In this document: one piece after another, positions 13,459 through 20,172 of the stretch | How the letters are laid out: the number at the start of each line of letters is the position of its first letter | Numbering within the stretch: position 1 is the stretch's first letter | IMG/VR virus record: IMGVR_UViG_3300038410_000079 | Coordinates: 1-20,469 of that record | Origin: a virus | DNA length: 20,469 nucleotides | Strand: one strand, 5' to 3' | Made by a program: the position numbers and the translations under genes | The notes under the pieces: generated by a model | Told to the model about the DNA's origin: nothing | What the model saw: the letters and a program-made list of their open reading frames with translations, nothing else | Databases searched by the model: none

Positions 13459-14835
13459 CTAGTCGAGCTTGCCCTGGAGCTTTCTGACCTGCGCACGCGC
13501 GGACTCTCCGAGGGCTTCACAGACCGCGCGCTTGACATCTTCGCCGGAGACTTCGACAACCGGCTCCGCAGCCTTTGTCGGCTGGGGCGCCAGATCGAGC
13601 ACCGACTCATCAGGTTGTGACTGTGGCGGAGTCGCGGCGGGATCACTGGGGGTCGCTGGCGCCTGGTCGGCAGCGGCGGGTCCCTGCGACAGATTCTTGA
13701 TTCTTAGATCGATGACTGCCTTCATGCCGTCGCGGTTGTCCTTGACGGCGTTGGAAAATGCAATTGCGTGGGGAAGCATGAGATCATAGGTCTCATCGAG
13801 AACCCCCTTGGCCTGCTTGGGATCGGCGAGTCCCCACAACTCATTCATCATCGCGTAGAAGATGCGCTCCAGAGCCATTGACGGGATATCCTGCGCAACC
13901 CTCTGCGCAACGGATTTGATCTCCTGGACGGATGCGGTCTTCTTCGACTTGTCCCACTCAGACGCGCAGATCGCGACAGCCTGATCCTGATCCTTCCCAG
14001 CGTCTCGATTCGCGCGAATGCAGCGCGACATGAACGCACCTTCTTTCTCGCCCTTCTCGGGAGAACATGCCTTCCCTTCGATCTTCTCAATCGAGAAGTT
14101 CGGGGCCGCGTCCTTGCGCTTGTTGCGGGCGATGTAGGCACAGATCTTCTTTGCGCTCTCCTCACTGTGACCCTCGTGCTCCTGCATGTAGGCAACGCAT
14201 CCGTCAAAGCCGTTCTTGAACGTGCCGTCGGCGTTGAAATACCGGCTGTCTTTCTTCTTGAGTTCGATCTCCACGGTCATCACCTGCTTTTCCTCGGCTG
14301 GCGATTCTTGCTTAATGCCAAAGGCGAAGGCCACGTTCGCCTTTTCAAGATCCGCATCGCTTGCGGGGAGTTGGTCAACGCTCTTTATCATGGTCGCCTC
14401 GGGGTTCGCAGGGCAGGAGACCTGGGAGTATTCGACGAGTTCCCATTTCCTGACCTTTTGCCCACCATTGGGAAGTGCATCGGCCTGGTGGACGTTGAAC
14501 CCGATGGACCAATAAGGCATATAGCCTTCCTTGGCCTTCCGGTAGAGACGCTTCCCGGTATCGTCGGGGAAGTACTTGGTCTTCGCCACGATGCCCTTTG
14601 CCCCATTTGCGTTCGTCCCGATCGTCAGGGACAGAGGCTTCGCGATGGGTTCCATGCCGGCCTTCGGGTCGAGTCCGTGTTGCTCGAGGACCACAGGCAT
14701 CCCGTGCATCATCATTCCGTCGGCGAGCATCACGTCTTGACTGCGGTCGGAACTCTCCGTCGAGATGAAGTGGTCGAGGACCAGGTTTTCATCATCGAAC
14801 GCCTTGACTTCTGAACGAAATACTGCCCTATCCAT
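13459..14835 (-). CDS. Prohead protease (S78/U35-like) fused to Cys-pair modules and a scaffold-like tail
   Basis: A 458-aa protein with an N-terminal HK97-type prohead protease domain (about 1-155): EQHG supplies the catalytic His53, PYWSIGF the catalytic Ser110, and LVEYSQVSCPANPEA closes the domain. The family normally measures about 150-220 aa, so more than half the protein is additional. Residues about 197-300 hold two similar helical modules, GFDGCVAYMQEHEGH...ICAYIARNK (Cys213, Cys232) and AFMSRCIRANRDAGK...AICASEW (Cys272, Cys290). The C-terminus is helical, then Pro/Ala/Gln-rich, and ends with a basic amphipathic helix ARAQVRKLQGKLD, as in scaffolding proteins. Met186 follows an AGG-containing stretch and could be an internal start. 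A strong AAGGAGG site precedes ATG 14835. Confidence 0.85.
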   Translation of the reverse strand: MDRAVFRSEVKAFDDENLVLDHFISTESSDRSQDVMLADGMMMHGMPVVLEQHGLDPKAGMEPIAKPLSLTIGTNANGAKGIVAKTKYFPDDTGKRLYRKAKEGYMPYWSIGFNVHQADALPNGGQKVRKWELVEYSQVSCPANPEATMIKSVDQLPASDADLEKANVAFAFGIKQESPAEEKQVMTVEIELKKKDSRYFNADGTFKNGFDGCVAYMQEHEGHSEESAKKICAYIARNKRKDAAPNFSIEKIEGKACSPEKGEKEGAFMSRCIRANRDAGKDQDQAVAICASEWDKSKKTASVQEIKSVAQRVAQDIPSMALERIFYAMMNELWGLADPKQAKGVLDETYDLMLPHAIAFSNAVKDNRDGMKAVIDLRIKNLSQGPAAADQAPATPSDPAATPPQSQPDESVLDLAPQPTKAAEPVVEVSGEDVKRAVCEALGESARAQVRKLQGKLD

Positions 14836-17112
14836 TTATTCCTCCTTGACAGAATATAGTACCGTGCACCGACACTGTATATTTTCCTCTGGTAAAGATC
14901 CGTTCCCCGGCATGACCATGTGATCCTCGCCCACCTGGAACTCCTCGTCAATGTCAATTCCGTCCTCGGCGTACCGAATATCTGCTTCCCGGTGAGTCTC
15001 CCGCTCGTGCCCGTCGCGCGCGGACAGCCAATGCTTGACAAGACGCTCCTTGAGTCCGCTCTGCTGGATGCCCTCAAAGTCCCCGCGGTTGAGTGCGCTG
15101 ATCGTCTCAGACCGAGCTATGAGAGGAGCCCGGTAGGATTCGAATGAGTCGAAAGTCTCGCGCAGTTCTTGAGCGATTGTCGCCAGCGGCTTCCCTTCGG
15201 TGAATCCCTCCCGCAGCGTCGCCTTGATTGCGTCGAAGGTAGTCCCCGTGACTTCTTCGGAGAACTCATCCATGCGATCACCGAGCCATGCGCGTACCCG
15301 TGGGTCGTTAGAGTTGAACGCAACGGCTGGTGTAGGGATGGTCTCTTTGATCTCCTGCCGTGCGGCCTTGATCGGCGTTCTCAAAAGCGTCTGAATCCTT
15401 GACGCTCCGGCATCGGCCAGGATCGCCGTCAGGACTGGCTCCATCACTTCTTTCGTCCTAGCGATCTCCGCTCCCCGGTCAAGATTGAGTTTGGCAGTGG
15501 CATCCTTCGCCTTGATGTGCTGCCGGATCTTGTCCTTTGACCAGCCGGCGAGATTGCCCTGCAGCTTTGTTCCCTCCGCATTCAGCTTCTTGACGACTCG
15601 GTCGCACTGCTCGTCAAAGAGTTCTGTCATCACGCGAATGATGACAGCCTCCCAGTGGTCGGCCTGCTTGACAAATCCGTTCCATAGTGCAGTTTTCGTT
15701 TCCTCACTCAGCGACTGCGCTGCGATGGGAGAGGCAACCTTGATCTCCGGATCAAAACGCTTGGCCGTCGGTTGTAACTCTATCGGCTTCTTCGTCCCGG
15801 CCATGGGCATCATCGTAAATGACACCAGCGGGCGCTCGCCCCAATCCACAGAATCGAGTCCTTCCTTCGCGCGCTCTTCGTTGATTGTCGAATACGCATG
15901 ATCGAGATTCGAGTCGCGCTGCTTGAGTTCGAAGTCCTTGTCCTTGGTATCTGGCAGTTCAAAGTCCAGCAGAAGACGGTCGTCGTACATGGGAAGAATG
16001 AAGGACTCGAAGAACTCTTCAATCATCTGGGTCTTGGGGCGTAGGCACTCGCGGATGAACACATCGTCAAGAACTTCCATCGTCGTGCGGTTGACCTCTC
16101 TGTCAATGCCGACATGCGATGGGGTGAGATCGTGAGTCGCGATCAACTTGTCTCTTGCGAACCTCGCGAGATCGACGTTCATCGTGTCATTCATCACGAT
16201 GCTCTTGTCAAGCCGCAGTCCAGAGTGGACTATAATCGCATCACCCGACTTCTGGGCGCCGGCATACTGAGACTTGAGAAGGGCCTTGAGCGCGGCGACC
16301 TGGGGCTCCTGGAGCTTCGCGTCGGTTGAGAACACGTTGCCGAATGCGCTGTGCTTCATCAGGAAAGCGCGCTGCTGGACATCGAGGTAGTAGTCAATGT
16401 CATAGGGATACTGCTGCGCCAGGAGCGGACTCTTTCCCTCGAAGGGTGATTCAGGATTGGGATACATCACGACATGGCAGGCGTCGGTGGACAGGTCTTC
16501 CCGCACGTCCCCGTCCTCGTACCTCCACGATCTGACCAGCTTTGTGCGATCCACGTTCGCCTTGAGAAGCGCCGTATCGGTCAATGGCAACGCCCACATC
16601 TCCGACGGTATCCCCGCCGGCCCCTTACGCGGGGTGTAGATCCCGCAGAACCCGGCGAGTTCCATGCGCACGAGAATGTTGTACCAAAGTGTGAACCGAG
16701 TCATAAGAGGATTCGGCGTTCTCTGGAGATCAAGAAAAGGATGATTCGTAATCTCCACCCGATCCAGGTTCTCGGCTTTTATGAATCGGGCGACCTCTCG
16801 GCGGTCTGACTTCATCTCGCGCAGTTGCGCCTTGACTTGATGCCCGCTAATAAATTTTCCGCCCTGCTTGTAGGCGTAGAGTTGCATGGGAAGCATCGCC
16901 ACGGTCTTCGCGATCTTGTCAACGCAGATGTATGTCCAGGAGCGATAGCAGGCGATGATCTGCTGATATGTCTTCGCCCCGGCCTCGCCGCCCACGTCCT
17001 GCGGCGTCGAAAGAATGGCATTGGAGAACATCCTCGCAACATCGCTCGATGTCATCAGGCCCACGGTTGAGAGCAGGCGCTTTACTATCGATGGTCGTTC
17101 GACTTTTGCCAT
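14836..17112 (-). CDS. Portal protein fused to a MuF head-morphogenesis domain
   Basis: A 758-aa protein. Residues 1 to about 430 are an HK97-type portal: YRSWTYICVDKIAKTVAMLP near residue 55, the helical stem and clip, and GVDREVNR-like 'HVGIDREVNRTTMEVLDDVF', the typical 'LG...N....E' helix. The rest is not portal. Residues about 500-758 form a helical region ending in the MuF/SPP1 gp7 signature: KHWLSARDGHERETHREAD (693-711) and NIQCRC near 744-749, with conserved His702, His707 and CxC. Portal forms the DNA entry ring, MuF proteins help ejection and assembly. Fusion of the two is known in some phages. Stop TAA directly abuts the ATG of the protease gene. Four bases separate it from the terminase. 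Confidence 0.9.
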   Translation of the reverse strand: MAKVERPSIVKRLLSTVGLMTSSDVARMFSNAILSTPQDVGGEAGAKTYQQIIACYRSWTYICVDKIAKTVAMLPMQLYAYKQGGKFISGHQVKAQLREMKSDRREVARFIKAENLDRVEITNHPFLDLQRTPNPLMTRFTLWYNILVRMELAGFCGIYTPRKGPAGIPSEMWALPLTDTALLKANVDRTKLVRSWRYEDGDVREDLSTDACHVVMYPNPESPFEGKSPLLAQQYPYDIDYYLDVQQRAFLMKHSAFGNVFSTDAKLQEPQVAALKALLKSQYAGAQKSGDAIIVHSGLRLDKSIVMNDTMNVDLARFARDKLIATHDLTPSHVGIDREVNRTTMEVLDDVFIRECLRPKTQMIEEFFESFILPMYDDRLLLDFELPDTKDKDFELKQRDSNLDHAYSTINEERAKEGLDSVDWGERPLVSFTMMPMAGTKKPIELQPTAKRFDPEIKVASPIAAQSLSEETKTALWNGFVKQADHWEAVIIRVMTELFDEQCDRVVKKLNAEGTKLQGNLAGWSKDKIRQHIKAKDATAKLNLDRGAEIARTKEVMEPVLTAILADAGASRIQTLLRTPIKAARQEIKETIPTPAVAFNSNDPRVRAWLGDRMDEFSEEVTGTTFDAIKATLREGFTEGKPLATIAQELRETFDSFESYRAPLIARSETISALNRGDFEGIQQSGLKERLVKHWLSARDGHERETHREADIRYAEDGIDIDEEFQVGEDHMVMPGNGSLPEENIQCRCTVLYSVKEE

Positions 17113-17116
17113 TTGT

Positions 17117-18421
17117 TCAGCTCACGGCGAAGATGCCGGGTGTCGTGGCGCACCGGAAATGCTCATAGAAACCATACTCAAATGCGTTCATGGCATGGTC
17201 CGCGAACTTCACTGGTTCGTCAAGCACTTGGCCCAGGCGGTTTTCCTTGTATTTGTACGTGGTGATTTCACGCTTGATATTCACATCGTCCGGATGGACG
17301 TGTATCCTGCGCGACTTGCAAAAGTCGATTCGATCTTTCACGCACTTCTTGCCCTCGGTCGCGGGAGAGATGCAAAATCCGGCCTCGGCAATTTCCTGAA
17401 TCCGTGCGGGTTCTGCGTTATCTGCATAGATCGGAAGGGACAGGTCGGCGCCGGCGATTCGTTTCTTCATCTCCTCGATAAGGTCTGAATTTGTCAACTT
17501 GCTCTCATAGATGACCTCTCGAATCCACGGTTCCTGATCCGCGACGGAGATCTTCACAAGCGCGCTCGGGTTGTTGAACCCGAAGTCGATTCCGAAGCAC
17601 TCGTCCTCGAACTTCTTGTCGCTGTCCCAGGATTCCACGATGTAGTCCCGGTAGATGAGATGCTTCAGCGCGCCCCACAGGCCGAGGCAGTAGATCCGAT
17701 GGAATCCCACATCCTCTTTTTCGAGTCCTTCGAGTTCCTTGACGTACTCAGCATCGATGAATCTGTTGTCATGGTAGGTACTGTGGTGGATGAACGTGTC
17801 ATCACCGACTGGGCCGGTGTATCCCTGATCCTGGGGAAGATCGCGGTAGAGTTTGTCATATAGATGCGAGTTGATGTCCACCGGGTTGTACGTGTAGAGA
17901 ATTTGCTTGTAGGTTCCCGGCATCTCTCCGCGGAGTCGGAGATTCACCTGCCGCAAATCCTCCTGCGTGAACTCCGGGGCTTCCTCGATCCAGAATCCCG
18001 TCGCCCCTTCCGCGCTCTTGAGCTTGTCCGGCTCGTCCAAGCCCCCGCAGCAGATTCGTGAATTGCCGATCCGAAAGGTCATCGTGCTTTCAGAGATCTC
18101 GAATTCGTCCCCGGCCAGGTTCCAAACCTCACGCTTCTTCTTGAACAGTTCCCAGATCGACTTGCGCGCCGCGGGCTGAGTCTTGCGGAAACAGTAGAAA
18201 AGATGGTGAAATCCATTTCCCTTCCCTTCCGCAAGGAGGCAGCGGACCATCATCTTCTGAGCCGCGAAGTGGGATTTCGAGGAACCGGCACCGCCGTAGA
18301 GATGCAGGTGGCGTGAGGTGCTGGAATAGAGGGGATAGAACCTCTCGTTAGTCAACTGCGGCAGGAGTTCAAGGCTGATTATCGCCATGAGGATTATGAT
18401 GCAGTCAATAGGGAACCGCAT
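17117..18421 (-). CDS. terL: Terminase large subunit (packaging ATPase/nuclease)
   Basis: A 434-aa TerL of the PBSX/Terminase_3-type. Walker A is GGAGSSKS (residues 43-50), the Walker B region is GFWIEEAPEF with Glu146-147 (acidic pair EE instead of DE), and a Q/T-rich coupling motif lies in LYTYNPVD. The RNase-H-like nuclease has GIDFGFNNPSA (Asp279), IYADNAEP (Asp334) and KFADHAMNAFEYG (Asp408) as three metal-binding acids. It powers DNA packaging and cuts the concatemer at the portal. Start is uncertain: ATG 18421 has a GGAG site six bases upstream and overlaps the small-subunit gene; ATG 18388 is an alternative. Length is normal. Confidence 0.93.
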   Translation of the reverse strand: MRFPIDCIIILMAIISLELLPQLTNERFYPLYSSTSRHLHLYGGAGSSKSHFAAQKMMVRCLLAEGKGNGFHHLFYCFRKTQPAARKSIWELFKKKREVWNLAGDEFEISESTMTFRIGNSRICCGGLDEPDKLKSAEGATGFWIEEAPEFTQEDLRQVNLRLRGEMPGTYKQILYTYNPVDINSHLYDKLYRDLPQDQGYTGPVGDDTFIHHSTYHDNRFIDAEYVKELEGLEKEDVGFHRIYCLGLWGALKHLIYRDYIVESWDSDKKFEDECFGIDFGFNNPSALVKISVADQEPWIREVIYESKLTNSDLIEEMKKRIAGADLSLPIYADNAEPARIQEIAEAGFCISPATEGKKCVKDRIDFCKSRRIHVHPDDVNIKREITTYKYKENRLGQVLDEPVKFADHAMNAFEYGFYEHFRCATTPGIFAVS

Positions 18422-18941
18422 CATTATCTCCGGGCGGAGCACCTATCACGATTTTGCGTTCTCTCACGTTAAGATTGTCCGTAAAGAGAGCGAGGTGCCG
18501 GCCAAGGAGCTCAAGAGCGGACCTCTTGTCGTGGAGTTTGAACCGGATCGTAGGCCCGTTCTCTCCGGGGCTCTCCGATACCTCCGCAACGCATGCGGCT
18601 GCATTGTCATCAAGTTTCTGGGAGTCCCTGAGCGTCACACCACCCGGGCCCCAGTCGGCGAAATTCCTCATGTCGGAGAATGCGATCTTCCTGATCTCAG
18701 AAAGAACCGCCTCTTTGGTAATGTTCAGCCGCTTGAGGTAACCGCCTTCGATGTCGGCGACTCGCGCCTGGATGTTAGTCTTGGTTAGAAGCAGCGACGC
18801 CTGTTCTTTGGCCGCTTTTTCGCTGTACCCGGCTTTCCTCGCCGCCTCGGCACCGTTGTGTGTTGTGGCGTATTCCTGACAGAATCTCTCCTGCCGCGGG
18901 GTAATTTTGGCAGGTTTCCCTGTTTTTTGGCAGGTTTCCAC
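18405..18941 (-). CDS. terS: Terminase small subunit (DNA-recognition)
   Basis: A 178-aa small terminase of the Terminase_2 type. TPRQERFCQEYATTHNGAEA then AARKAGYSEKAAKEQAS (about residues 14-50) is the N-terminal helix-turn-helix DNA-binding domain characteristic of the family; IQARVADIEGGYLKRL (57-72) begins the oligomerisation helices, and the last part contains LELLGRHLALF. It recognises the packaging site and loads the large subunit. GTG 18941 is the first possible start; no strong ribosome site precedes it, so initiation may be weak or the true start different. The start overlaps a cluster of GGTTTCC direct repeats that could be its own binding site. It is the first gene of the leftward operon. 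Confidence 0.9.
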   Translation of the reverse strand: METCQKTGKPAKITPRQERFCQEYATTHNGAEAARKAGYSEKAAKEQASLLLTKTNIQARVADIEGGYLKRLNITKEAVLSEIRKIAFSDMRNFADWGPGGVTLRDSQKLDDNAAACVAEVSESPGENGPTIRFKLHDKRSALELLGRHLALFTDNLNVRERKIVIGAPPGDNDAVPY

Positions 18942-18960
18942 CGAGTTTCGCCCGGTTTCC
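18905..18960. repeat. Three GGTTTCC direct repeats on a 20-21-bp period at the terS start
   Basis: The 15-mer ttttggcaggtttcc occurs at 18905-18919 and again, perfectly, at 18925-18939. A third, shorter copy (cggtttcc) ends at 18960, 21 bp on. The spacing, near two helical turns, places each copy on the same face of the DNA, as expected for a cooperatively bound or oligomeric protein such as the small terminase. Part of the repeat lies inside the coding sequence of terS. Confidence 0.75.
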
Positions 18961-19026
18961 TGGTGAAGGAGTGGGATGCCGACACCCTAAATTGTCACTA
19001 ACTTATCAACATTCCCTGCACATCTT

Positions 19027-19055
19027 AAAATACCATGGTTTCGTTGTGAAGTCAA
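19027..19055 (-). promoter_or_regulatory. Candidate sigma70-type promoter driving the packaging/late operon
   Basis: On the minus strand, TTGACT (19050-19055) and TATTTT (19027-19032) are separated by exactly 17 bases (19033-19049). The pair matches the -35 and -10 consensus with one and two mismatches and points at terS, whose start is about 85 bases downstream. It could be recognised by the host polymerase. No extended -10 is visible. Confidence 0.45.
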
Positions 19056-19068
19056 GGGTTTGCTGGAG

Positions 19069-19077
19069 TTATTCACA
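19069..19077 (+). promoter_or_regulatory. DnaA-box-like 9-mer
   Basis: TTATTCACA matches the relaxed DnaA-box consensus TTWTNCACA. A second, one-mismatch site TTATCAACA lies at 19003-19011. Two isolated 9-mers can occur by chance, so this only becomes meaningful if the region proves to be an origin. Confidence 0.25.
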
Positions 19078-19092
19078 AGCTATCGACACTCT

Positions 19093-19123
19093 GGGAGTAG
19101 TTTGTATCATTTTTGATACTCCC
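19093..19123. promoter_or_regulatory. Operator-like dyad with a competing outer stem
   Basis: GTATCA (19104-19109) and TGATAC (19114-19119) form a perfect 16-bp dyad with a tttt spacer. An alternative stem pairs GGGAGTA (19093-19099) with TACTCCC (19117-19123), sharing bases with the first. The inner dyad looks like a repressor operator of the helix-turn-helix type; as RNA the two stems would be mutually exclusive. No U-run follows, so it is not a standard terminator. Confidence 0.5.
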
Positions 19124-19204
19124 TTCCCCCGGTCCCCCAACCCTAGATTTCTCTTATCGCGCGTCGTGCGTGCGTGGACAATTATATGCGGGCTGCGGGA
19201 ATCC

Positions 19205-19224
19205 GGTGAGCGCCTGGTGAGCGC
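19205..19224. repeat. Tandem 9-bp direct repeat on an 11-bp period
   Basis: GGTGAGCGC occurs at 19205-19213 and 19216-19224, spaced about one helical turn. The sequence also allows the hairpin AGCGC/GCGCT (19209-19213 with 19221-19225). It may be a small iteron pair or a binding site for a regulatory protein. Confidence 0.5.
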
Positions 19225-19253
19225 TTTGTTGGGGCGGATGTAGAAATATCGAG

Positions 19254-19269
19254 CATTAGGTAGCTAATG
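19254..19269. promoter_or_regulatory. Second operator-like 6-4-6 dyad upstream of the rightward genes
   Basis: CATTAG (19254-19259) and CTAATG (19264-19269) form a perfect inverted repeat around gtag. It has the same geometry as the dyad at 19104-19119 but different half-sites, and lies about 60 bases before the first rightward start codon, a good position to block transcription. Centre-to-centre distance between the two dyads is 150 bp. Confidence 0.45.
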
Positions 19270-19327
19270 ATAGTAAATTATAGGTGTAGGCAAAAGACAC
19301 CAACCAACCAAGCAGGAGGAGGACCCG

Positions 19328-19546
19328 ATGGCAAAATATCTCACGGAAAAACAGCTCGAGGTGATCGAATCCGCGTATGAGGCGAAACACCCCACCGAAA
19401 CGTGGGCCGGGAAATGGATATGCGGGAAATGCGGATGCATTACAACTGATCCAGGATTTGTGGCCCCGCAGAGCGGGTTGCCCTGCCCGGAGGCATTGTG
19501 CGCCGATTGCGAATCTGAGGAACATCTGACCGAGGAGTGGGACTAG
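19328..19546 (+). CDS. Small zinc-ribbon-like protein
   Basis: A 72-aa protein, the first gene of the rightward set. After a helical N-terminus (YLTEKQLEVIESAYEAK) it has WICGKCGC (Cys32, Cys35, Cys37) and CPEALCADC (Cys53, Cys58, Cys61), so CxxC pairs about 22 residues apart could bind one zinc ion. A very acidic tail (ESEEHLTEEWD) ends the protein. Small ribbon proteins of this sort in early phage regions often bind nucleic acid or RNA polymerase, but nothing here identifies a partner. A GGAGGAGG ribosome site lies six to seven bases before ATG 19328, suggesting strong expression. Family not recognised. Confidence 0.7.
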   Translation: MAKYLTEKQLEVIESAYEAKHPTETWAGKWICGKCGCITTDPGFVAPQSGLPCPEALCADCESEEHLTEEWD

Positions 19547-19561
19547 AAACAACCGACGTGG

Positions 19562-19591
19562 CATCGTGCCGTGACGCGGCACCTGACGATG
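19562..19591 (+). other. RNA hairpin in the leader of the RHH gene
   Basis: GTGCC (19566-19570) pairs with GGCAC (19578-19582) around a seven-base loop, and CATCGT (19562-19567) could instead pair with ACGATG (19586-19591), sharing two bases. It is the first of two hairpins in the 120-base gap before the RHH gene. There is no U-run, so termination is not implied. Confidence 0.4.
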
Positions 19592-19616
19592 GGCAGACCA
19601 CCACCAAAGTAGATCG

Positions 19617-19634
19617 GCGGGGCTTCGGCCCCGC
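19617..19634 (+). other. UUCG-tetraloop hairpin upstream of the RHH gene
   Basis: GCGGGGC (19617-19623) and GCCCCGC (19628-19634) pair perfectly around ttcg, giving a 7-bp GC-only stem closed by C(UUCG)G, one of the most stable RNA loops. It ends about 20 bases before the ribosome site of the next gene. No T-run follows (gtcaccataa), so it is not a classical terminator; it could protect or regulate the mRNA. Confidence 0.6.
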
Positions 19635-19666
19635 GTCACCATAACCACCAATTGACAGGAGGAGAT

Positions 19667-19870
19667 ATGCCAAAAACGCAACTAAATTGCGTCCTCACCC
19701 AGGATCTCTGGGACCGACTCGCGCGGCAAAAACAGCGCACGGGGGTCCCCAAAACCATCCTGGTGCACCGCGCGCTCGACGCGATGCTGGCCAACCTCGA
19801 GCGGCAGGAGCAGGCAATCCGGGCGGCCCGGCAGGCGGACGCTGACGGGCGGGATCACCCCAACCGATAG
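19667..19870 (+). CDS. Ribbon-helix-helix DNA-binding protein (CopG/Arc-like)
   Basis: A 67-aa protein. Residues 4-9 (TQLNCVL) form a short beta strand, followed by a helix (TQDLWDRLARQKQRTG), the turn GVPKT and a second helix (ILVHRALDAMLANLERQE): the RHH pattern in which the paired strand enters the DNA major groove. The family commonly acts as dimeric repressors or partition factors. The remaining tail (AARQADADGRDHPNR) is polar. Start ATG 19667 follows AGGAGGAG by two to five bases; an in-frame ATG at 19652 lacks a site. Candidate targets are the dyads in the control region 400-550 bases upstream, as an inference. A TAG stop precedes the next gene's ribosome site. Confidence 0.75.
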   Translation: MPKTQLNCVLTQDLWDRLARQKQRTGVPKTILVHRALDAMLANLERQEQAIRAARQADADGRDHPNR

Positions 19871-19878
19871 GAGAACGC

Positions 19879-20172
19879 ATGCTGTCTCATCTACCTCCGG
19901 CCGCTCGGCTGGAGCTCCACCGGCGGGCGCCGGCGTGGCTGTGCGGAATCCGGGGCTCCCCCCGCCTGATCCGGGGGACCCTGGCAACGGTGCGCGGCGG
20001 GTATCGGGCGCGCCTCGTGCGGGTGTGTATGTATTGCGGGGACCACGACTCGGGGTATGGGTTTCATAACGGCCGGCTACTACCGCAACATCACCGCACG
20101 CACGGGATGTGCGACGACTGCCTGCGGGACTATCATCCACTTAGGGGGGCCTATGCACATCTGGCAGTGTAG
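19879..20172 (+). CDS. Small zinc-ribbon-like protein
   Basis: A 97-aa basic protein. The first 45 residues are rich in Arg, Pro and His (AWLCGIRGSPRL, LATVRGGYRARLV) and may form a beta element; the second half has CMYCG (Cys50, Cys53) and MCDDC (Cys78, Cys81), two CxxC knuckles with 24 residues between, separated by a His-rich segment (QHHRTHG). Four cysteines in this spacing suit one zinc. I do not recognise a family; RNA or DNA binding or protein bridging is possible. An AGGAG site is seven bases before ATG 19879, eight bases after the preceding stop. The next gene overlaps its end by 20 bases. Confidence 0.65.
   Translation: MLSHLPPAARLELHRRAPAWLCGIRGSPRLIRGTLATVRGGYRARLVRVCMYCGDHDSGYGFHNGRLLPQHHRTHGMCDDCLRDYHPLRGAYAHLAV

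Larger units (their letters stand above)
18942..19327. other. Gene-free control region between the two divergent gene sets
   Basis: About 390 bases with no convincing gene. It holds a minus-strand promoter, two 6-4-6 dyads, a tandem 9-bp repeat, a DnaA-box-like 9-mer and an A/T-rich segment (about 19240-19286). This composition suits a transcriptional switch or a replication origin. I see no tRNA and no rho-independent terminator with a U-run. Confidence 0.6.

Noticed and set aside
14167-14814. A 215-codon plus-strand open frame opposite the prohead protease gene
   Set aside because: Antisense to the conserved protease domain, unsupported by motif, ribosome site or neighbours on that strand.
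18905-18960. CRISPR-like repeat array
   Set aside because: Only two full copies and one partial copy, with 5-bp gaps between units, lie within a coding sequence; this is not the repeat-spacer layout.
18942-19327. tRNA or attachment site in the control region
   Set aside because: I found no cloverleaf, no TTCGANTC-like T-arm and no direct-repeat pair that would mark att sites.
19617-19634. Rho-independent terminator at the GC-rich UUCG hairpin
   Set aside because: The stem is strong, but no T-run follows it on either strand, so I kept it as a structured leader element rather than a terminator.
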